From positions 1 through 6,014 of the forward strand of contig VFKU01000105.1 of assembly GCA_009885415.1 (NCBI GenBank): DNA of 6,014 nucleotides. Direction: 5' to 3'. Numbering within the stretch: position 1 is the first letter of the stretch; every line of letters begins with the position of its first letter. Below are positions 5,380 through 6,014 of the stretch, in pieces. The position numbers and the translations under genes were made by a program. Source of the DNA: Rhodothermota bacterium. Its GTDB lineage: Bacteria > Hydrogenedentota > Hydrogenedentia > Hydrogenedentales > GCA-2746185. Under the pieces are notes generated by a model. That model was not told the origin of the DNA and ran no database searches. It saw only the letters and a program-made list of their open reading frames with translations.

Positions 5380-6014
5380 CTATTGTAGCGGCTGCGCGCT
5401 CTGCGAACGAGCGGGAGCCTCTTCGAGGAGGCGCGTCAAGGGATAGCCGCGCACGGTGCCCATCCGCGCGGGTGGGTAGTACTGAAAGAAGGCGCGCGCG
5501 ATCACCAATTCCAGCGGCACCTCTCCCGGGGCCACCGCGTCACTGTTCTTAACGGCCGCGGCCCAGTTATGGCTGTCCACACTGTGGTTTGAGTTGTCAC
5601 CAAGGACAAACACGGCGTTCGCAGAGACCGTGAAGGGCGGCATCCTGTAAGAGGCGATGGGTTCGGGGCGATAGGGCTCCGACAGGTATTGGCCGTTCAG
5701 GTAAACGGCCCCGCCGCGAATTTCGACGGTGTCTCCTGGAAGGCCGATCAGTCGCTTGACGAGAAAAGCCCTGCTCTCACTCGGATCGCGGACGATGACG
5801 ATGTCGCCGCGCTGGTATTCGGCGGGCGGCATGGCGACGAGGCGATCGCCGGCGTGCAGCGTCGGTTCCATGGAGATCGACTCGACGACGAAAAAGCGCA
5901 TGCCTTTGGCGAGCATCGCGTAGAAAAACACGCTGGCCAGCGCGAGGAGCACGAGACCGGCGGCCTGCCGGCCAGGCGATACCCGCACTCGCCACCAGGG
6001 CAGGTCTTGCGCAG
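5380..6014 (-). CDS. lepB: Signal peptidase I, probably 5' partial
   Basis: The frame ends at TAG (5382-5380) and is open to the right edge. The first in-frame start visible is GTG 5988, which gives 202 residues but has only a weak GGTGG before it, and the codons upstream of it (encoding QDLPWWR) look coding, so the true start may lie outside. Numbering from GTG: one membrane helix at about 9-28, then the nucleophile Ser39 in ESISMEPTL (box B), a GDIVIV strand (61-66), the catalytic Lys78 in FLVKRLIGLPGD (box D), and GDNSNHSVDSHNW (130-142, box E). The catalytic Ser/Lys dyad is complete. The enzyme removes signal peptides from exported preproteins at the outer face of the cytoplasmic membrane. 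A single N-terminal helix is the compact form of the family. It heads the visible part of an operon with rhomboid and J-domain genes. Confidence 0.92.
   Translation of the reverse strand, partial: AQDLPWWRVRVSPGRQAAGLVLLALASVFFYAMLAKGMRFFVVESISMEPTLHAGDRLVAMPPAEYQRGDIVIVRDPSESRAFLVKRLIGLPGDTVEIRGGAVYLNGQYLSEPYRPEPIASYRMPPFTVSANAVFVLGDNSNHSVDSHNWAAAVKNSDAVAPGEVPLELVIARAFFQYYPPARMGTVRGYPLTRLLEEAPARSQSAQPLQ

Noticed and set aside
4286..5446. A 386-codon open frame on the plus strand, the longest in this part.
   Set aside because: It is antisense to the J-domain and rhomboid genes, whose catalytic motifs are intact; the product is His/Glu/Gln/Arg-rich with no fold signature.

Overview
The window is GC-rich bacterial chromosomal DNA, densely coded, with short intergenic gaps. 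The gene types and a GTAG-headed palindromic repeat fit a PVC-group, planctomycete-like or Hydrogenedentota-like genome better than a common model lineage. That placement is only an impression; no marker gene is present to confirm it.

Layout, left to right. (1) Positions 2-799 (+) hold the C-terminal part of an ADP-ribosylglycohydrolase-family protein that enters from the left edge. (2) Positions 801-904 hold a 104-bp REP/BIME-like element: two hairpins in inverted orientation, each headed by GTAGC. (3) Positions 989-3816 (+) are a compact three-gene partner-switching cassette: an RsbW/SpoIIAB-like anti-sigma kinase, a STAS-domain anti-anti-sigma factor, and a membrane-bound HAMP-PP2C (RsbU/SpoIIE-type) phosphatase. 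The phosphatase reading frame is broken by an apparent one-base insertion near 2813, inside its second membrane helix. (4) Positions 3863-4195 (+) encode a small one-helix membrane protein with a very charged Arg/Glu-rich tail, behind a strong extended -10 promoter so close to the ATG that the mRNA should be leaderless. (5) On the minus strand, reading from the right edge, are signal peptidase I (lepB), a rhomboid intramembrane protease, and a membrane-anchored J-domain protein. They are closely spaced (32 bp and 24 bp) and probably co-transcribed. This operon converges on the small membrane-protein gene with only 3 bp between stop codons.

How the genes may work together. In the plus-strand cassette the phosphatase would sense an extracytoplasmic signal and dephosphorylate the STAS protein. 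The STAS protein would then bind the kinase and release the kinase's target, classically a sigma factor. No sigma factor lies in the window, so the target is unknown. The minus-strand operon groups three envelope-related proteins: signal peptide removal, intramembrane proteolysis and a membrane-tethered Hsp70 co-chaperone. The J protein is odd because its N-terminus resembles TatA. I see no CRISPR array, tRNA, rRNA, transposase or integrase, and no stretch over 300 bases without a gene.
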